A stretch of 64,000 nt of DNA from JACCXG01 sp963785755 (GTDB taxonomy: Bacteria; Acidobacteriota; Vicinamibacteria; Vicinamibacterales; 2-12-FULL-66-21). The position numbers were made by a program, and so were the translations under genes. Each line of letters opens with the position of its first letter. The stretch's first letter is position 1. The DNA is taken from NCBI GenBank assembly GCA_963785755.1, contig CAWAXG010000073.1, forward strand, positions 124,001-188,000. Reading direction: 5' to 3'. A model generated the notes under the pieces. It worked only from the letters and a program-made list of their open reading frames with translations, had not been told where the DNA came from and did no database searches. Shown here one piece after another: positions 61,030 to 64,000 of the stretch.

Positions 61030-62316
61030 CTACTGCGTGCCTCTGGGGCCGTCCTGAAAGAGGAGCGGCGCGAACTCCCAGAGATCCTGCCGCCACAGCC
61101 GCCATTCATGGCGGTAGCCAGGCCGGACGACGTAGGCGTGTTTGACGCCATTCTTGGTCAGCAGCTCGTCGAGAGCGGTCATGCCCTTGAGCGCGAAGTC
61201 GCCGTCGCCGACGCCCAGCCACATCAACTTCATCTGCTTCGCGGCGGCGGCATTGTTGGCAAAGAACTTCGGATACGACGCTTCGAGATTCTGTCCGCCG
61301 CCCGCGCTCATGATGACCACGTATCGGAACAGATCGGGACGGCTGAAGGCGGTGTTGATCGTGGCCGCGCCGCCTGCCGACAGACCCGCGATCGCGCGAT
61401 CCTCCGGACGAGTCGACGCACGGAAGCTCTTCTCGACGAGCGGCATGAGGTCGCCGATGAAGTCCTGGGCGAACGGCTGCAGCGGCGCCGGTGCCGGAGC
61501 GGCAGCTGCGCCCTGACCGGCCGCACCGCGTCCACCCCCCGGCGCGACGTTGCCGGCCGCGCTTATTCCCGGCGACATGCCGCTCGGTCCGAGTCCCAGG
61601 CTGCCACCGCCGCGTGCGAGCGGCATCACGACGATCATCGGCCGCGCTTTCTTCTCGGCAATCAGATTGTCCATGATGATGTGCGCCCGGCCGGTCATCG
61701 ACCATCCCGGGTCGAGATCGCCGCCGCCGTGCAGCAGATAGAGGACGGGATACCTGGTGTTGGAGCGGCCGTAGTCGGGCGGCGTGTAGACGTAGGCCTG
61801 GCGCGTGGCGCCGATCGCTTTCGACTCATAGGTGACGATCTGGAGCAAGCCATGCGGCACCGGCTTCGAGTCCCAGAACTGCGCTCCCTCACCAGGTATC
61901 TCCACCTGAGAGGCGAGGCCGGTGCCGGACACGAGCTTCACCCACGGATTGCGCGGGTCGGGCGTATTCACCCCGTCGACGTTGAATGCGTATGTGTAGA
62001 CATCGGGCGGCACGGCCGGCATCGTCACCGTCCAGATCCCGTCGTCTCCCTTGGTCATCGGCTTCGGCTGGGCGCCGTTGAGAATCTCGCCGGTGACGAG
62101 CACCTCGGCCGCCTTCGGCGCCAGCAGCCGCAGCATGACCGTACGATCGGCGTTCACTTGCGGGGAGACGACTTGCGGGCCCTGTTGACCGCGGCCGCCC
62201 CCGGGCTGCGGCGCTTGCGGCGTGACCGGACTCGCGGCAGGCGCCGGCTGCTGACCCGACAACGCGAGCGAACACGTCAGCAGAGCGGCGGCAGCCGCGG
62301 CGGATGTGGTGCGCAT
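61030..62316 (-). CDS. Exported enterochelin-esterase-like alpha/beta hydrolase
   Basis: A 428-residue exported protein. ATG 62316 follows GGAGGTCAC; the signal peptide runs to about residue 25 (LLTCSLALSGQQ). An N-terminal Ig-like/CBM48-type domain (about 50-140: LLAPKAAEVLVTGEILNG, WTVTMPAVPPDVYTYAFNVD) precedes an esterase D/IroE-like alpha/beta hydrolase domain (YVYTPPDYGRSNTRYPVLYL, HGGGD). The nucleophile serine is in AIAGLSAGGAATINTA; the catalytic His is likely in GYRHEWRLWRQDLWEF. Such enzymes deacylate feruloyl-xylan, trehalose or siderophore esters. It lies after a receptor gene, and the pair may act on one ligand. Confidence 0.88.
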   Translation of the reverse strand: MRTTSAAAAAALLTCSLALSGQQPAPAASPVTPQAPQPGGGRGQQGPQVVSPQVNADRTVMLRLLAPKAAEVLVTGEILNGAQPKPMTKGDDGIWTVTMPAVPPDVYTYAFNVDGVNTPDPRNPWVKLVSGTGLASQVEIPGEGAQFWDSKPVPHGLLQIVTYESKAIGATRQAYVYTPPDYGRSNTRYPVLYLLHGGGDLDPGWSMTGRAHIIMDNLIAEKKARPMIVVMPLARGGGSLGLGPSGMSPGISAAGNVAPGGGRGAAGQGAAAAPAPAPLQPFAQDFIGDLMPLVEKSFRASTRPEDRAIAGLSAGGAATINTAFSRPDLFRYVVIMSAGGGQNLEASYPKFFANNAAAAKQMKLMWLGVGDGDFALKGMTALDELLTKNGVKHAYVVRPGYRHEWRLWRQDLWEFAPLLFQDGPRGTQ

Positions 62317-62611
62317 GTGACCTCCAGATGTTTTCTGCCGCTCGACGTTCCCGTTTTGCGCGCAGGCGACAGGACAGCAGGTTTCCGATGGATAGATGAT
62401 CACTCGACCTTCCAGACACGAATGACGACTTCAGACGGATGGCGCTCACCGGTTCCGATGAAGATGGCTCGCGTCAGCCACTGTAGCTCAGGCGCCGACG
62501 TCTCGAATGTCGGCACCGTCTTGAGTTCTTGCTGCGAATCTTCACACGAAAACACCCCGACGGCCATGCTTGCGAGACATAATCCTCCTTACTTCCGGAG
62601 GACACGCGAGC

Positions 62612-63973
62612 ATGACGCTTTCAGCCGACGCACTGAAGGACTTCCGCCAGCAGCACCGTGGTGATCTCATCGGGCCCGATGACGCTCGCTATGAAGGGGC
62701 ACGGCGGGTGTGGAACGCGATGGTTGATCGACGTCCCGCGGTCATTGCCCGCCCGCGTGGCGCGGCCGACGTGATCGCCGGTGTGCAGTTCGCGCAGAAA
62801 CAAGGCTTGCCGGTCGCGATTCGCGGGGGCGGTCACAACGTCGCGGGGCGCTGTGTCTGTGACGGAGGGCTCGTAATCGACTTCGCTGACATGAAGGCGA
62901 TTCGCGTCGATCCGGTCGCGCGGACGGCGCGCGCGGAACCGGGGCTGCGATGGACCGAGTTCGATCGTGAGACCCAGGCGTTCGGCCTGGCCACGACCGG
63001 CGGCACGATTGGCGATACCGGCATCGCCGGCCTGACGCTCGGCGGCGGCTTCGGGTGGCTGGAAGGCAAGTTCGGCATGACCGTCGACAACCTCCTCGGC
63101 GCCGACGTGGTGCTGGCGGACGGCCGGCTCGTTCATGCGAGCAGCACCGAGCACCCGGACCTGTTCTGGGCGCTTCGCGGCGGCGGCGGCAACTTCGGAG
63201 TCGTGACGTCGTTCGAGTACCGGCTGCACGAGGTCGGCCCGCTGATCATCGGCGGACTGGTCGTGCATCCCTTCCCGCGCGCGAAAGAGGTCCTGAAGTT
63301 CTTCGGCGACTTCCTGCGCACCGCGCCCGATGAGCTCGTGGCCGCGGCGGTGTTGATGACCGCACCGGATGGCAACAAGGCGTGCGGCATCGCGGTCGCC
63401 TACCCGGGCGATATCGCCGAGGGCGAGCGCCTGGTGGCGCCAATCAAGCAGTTCGGTCCGCCGGTCATGGACGTGATCGGACCAATGCCATACCTCGCGC
63501 AGCAGGCGCTGATCGAAGCAGCCATGCCGCCCAACGTACTGAACTACTGGAAGGCGGAGTTCCTGCGCGATGTGTCCGGCGGGCTCATCGACGTAGCGGT
63601 GGACGCATACGCCAGCGCGCCGTCGCCGCTGTCGTCGATCCTGTTCTATCCGATTCGCGGAGCGGCGAGCCGCGTGTCACCCGACGACACCGCCTTCCCG
63701 CACCGGCGCGGCTATCACTTCGGGATCTACTCGCTGTGGACCGACCCGTCCCAGAACGACCAGAACATCGCCTGGGTGCGTCAGACCTGGACCGGAGTCC
63801 AGTCGTTCGTTTCGGGCGGGGTCTACGTCAACGAGCTCGGGGAGGACGATGGGGTCGATCGGGTGGAGATGGCGTTCGGCCCGAACTACGACCGGTTGCA
63901 GCGCATCAAAGCGAAGTACGACCCGAACAACGTGTTCCGCCTCAACGCGAACATCGCGCCTATGACTGTCTAG
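62612..63973 (+). CDS. FAD-linked oxidase of the berberine bridge enzyme-like (PCMH/BBE) family
   Basis: A 453-residue flavoprotein starting at ATG 62612 (GGAGG 10 bases upstream). The FAD-binding PCMH domain (about 40-220) has VAIRGGGHNVAGRCVCDGGL, whose histidine normally carries the covalent 8-alpha-histidyl FAD, and GGTIGDTGIAGLTLGGGFGW with WALRGGGGNFGVVTSFEYRL. The C-terminal substrate domain ends in YDPNNVFRLNANIAPM, the BBE signature. The position of the second covalent link (6-S-cysteinyl) in related enzymes is not occupied by a clear Cys, so a single covalent link is likely. It oxidises a sugar or alkaloid-like substrate with oxygen; the substrate is unknown. Confidence 0.9.
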   Translation: MTLSADALKDFRQQHRGDLIGPDDARYEGARRVWNAMVDRRPAVIARPRGAADVIAGVQFAQKQGLPVAIRGGGHNVAGRCVCDGGLVIDFADMKAIRVDPVARTARAEPGLRWTEFDRETQAFGLATTGGTIGDTGIAGLTLGGGFGWLEGKFGMTVDNLLGADVVLADGRLVHASSTEHPDLFWALRGGGGNFGVVTSFEYRLHEVGPLIIGGLVVHPFPRAKEVLKFFGDFLRTAPDELVAAAVLMTAPDGNKACGIAVAYPGDIAEGERLVAPIKQFGPPVMDVIGPMPYLAQQALIEAAMPPNVLNYWKAEFLRDVSGGLIDVAVDAYASAPSPLSSILFYPIRGAASRVSPDDTAFPHRRGYHFGIYSLWTDPSQNDQNIAWVRQTWTGVQSFVSGGVYVNELGEDDGVDRVEMAFGPNYDRLQRIKAKYDPNNVFRLNANIAPMTV

Positions 63974-64000
63974 GAGCTGCCAGAGAGTTCGACTTCTCAT

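Noticed and set aside
1..64000. tRNA, rRNA, insertion sequences, prophage, toxin-antitoxin or secondary-metabolite cluster
   Set aside because: No sequence signature of any of these was found on either strand by eye; a tRNAscan-SE, Infernal and transposase search would settle it.

Overview
The window is GC-rich bacterial chromosome, most likely from the phylum Acidobacteriota and plausibly the class Vicinamibacteria. The main evidence is five large permeases of the ADOP type (acidobacterial duplicated orphan permease), several next to PadR regulators. It is supported by Oar-like TonB-dependent receptors with an N-terminal carboxypeptidase-regulatory domain, BlaI/M56 pairs, and a PVC-type dehydrogenase/cytochrome c. 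No rRNA, tRNA, phage, transposase or CRISPR locus was recognised.

Layout. 0-9 kb: end of a DUF2911 gene; divergent HxlR regulator and YceI protein; BlaI-M56 pair; PadR with a divergent ADOP permease; a histidine kinase/response regulator pair. 9-17 kb: a polytopic membrane protein, a graveyard of receptor and kinase remnants, and a PadR-led operon of two heavily frameshifted ADOP permeases. 17-24.5 kb: OmpH-like chaperone, FKBP lipoprotein, beta-barrel protein, two tandem ADOP permeases. 24.6-30.5 kb: exported molybdenum hydroxylase pair, YciI-like protein, DegT aminotransferase overlapping a Gfo/Idh/MocA oxidoreductase. 30.5-40.5 kb: GT-C glycosyltransferase-like protein, YcaQ-like winged-helix protein, PVC-type cytochrome, receptor fragment, exported D-threonine-aldolase-like enzyme, SnoaL-like protein. 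40.5-47.3 kb: unknown membrane protein, DUF5996 protein, second BlaI-M56 pair, radical SAM enzyme, DUF4287 protein. 47.4-54.1 kb: copper-type operon (His/Cys-rich small protein, multicopper oxidase, TolC), CPBP protease, M29-like peptidase, PadR-PspC operon. 54.7-64 kb: SecD-SecF fusion, full-length Oar-like receptor, enterochelin-esterase-like hydrolase, FAD-linked oxidase.

Two properties cut across the window. First, intergenic spaces carry families of short repeats: heptamers GGGANNN (GGGACTC, GGGATCA/G, GGGAGTT), ACGTGC-rich arrays and CACGAAG-type repeats. They usually lie within a few tens of bases of stop codons. The GGGAGTT type forms composite elements at 27.9, 34.3, 37.3 and 57.4 kb; three have GTCAAC...GTTGAC-type ends and contain a conserved small hairpin. 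Repeats also intrude into the ends of coding regions (D-threonine-aldolase-like gene, YcaQ-like gene, glycosyltransferase tail). These repeats are the best candidate for an undescribed system here.

Second, many genes are broken by frameshifts that are almost all one-base insertions, often a G after a C, without the in-frame stops expected of real decay. They cluster at 11-16.5 kb and 47.4-50.1 kb. Residual sequencing or assembly error is the simplest explanation, so genes marked as frameshifted may be intact in the organism.

Regulatory sites visible by eye include sigma70-like promoters with 16-17 bp spacers at yceI, blaI (two), padR (two) and the Oar-like receptor gene, and perfect inverted repeats at both blaI genes and two padR genes.
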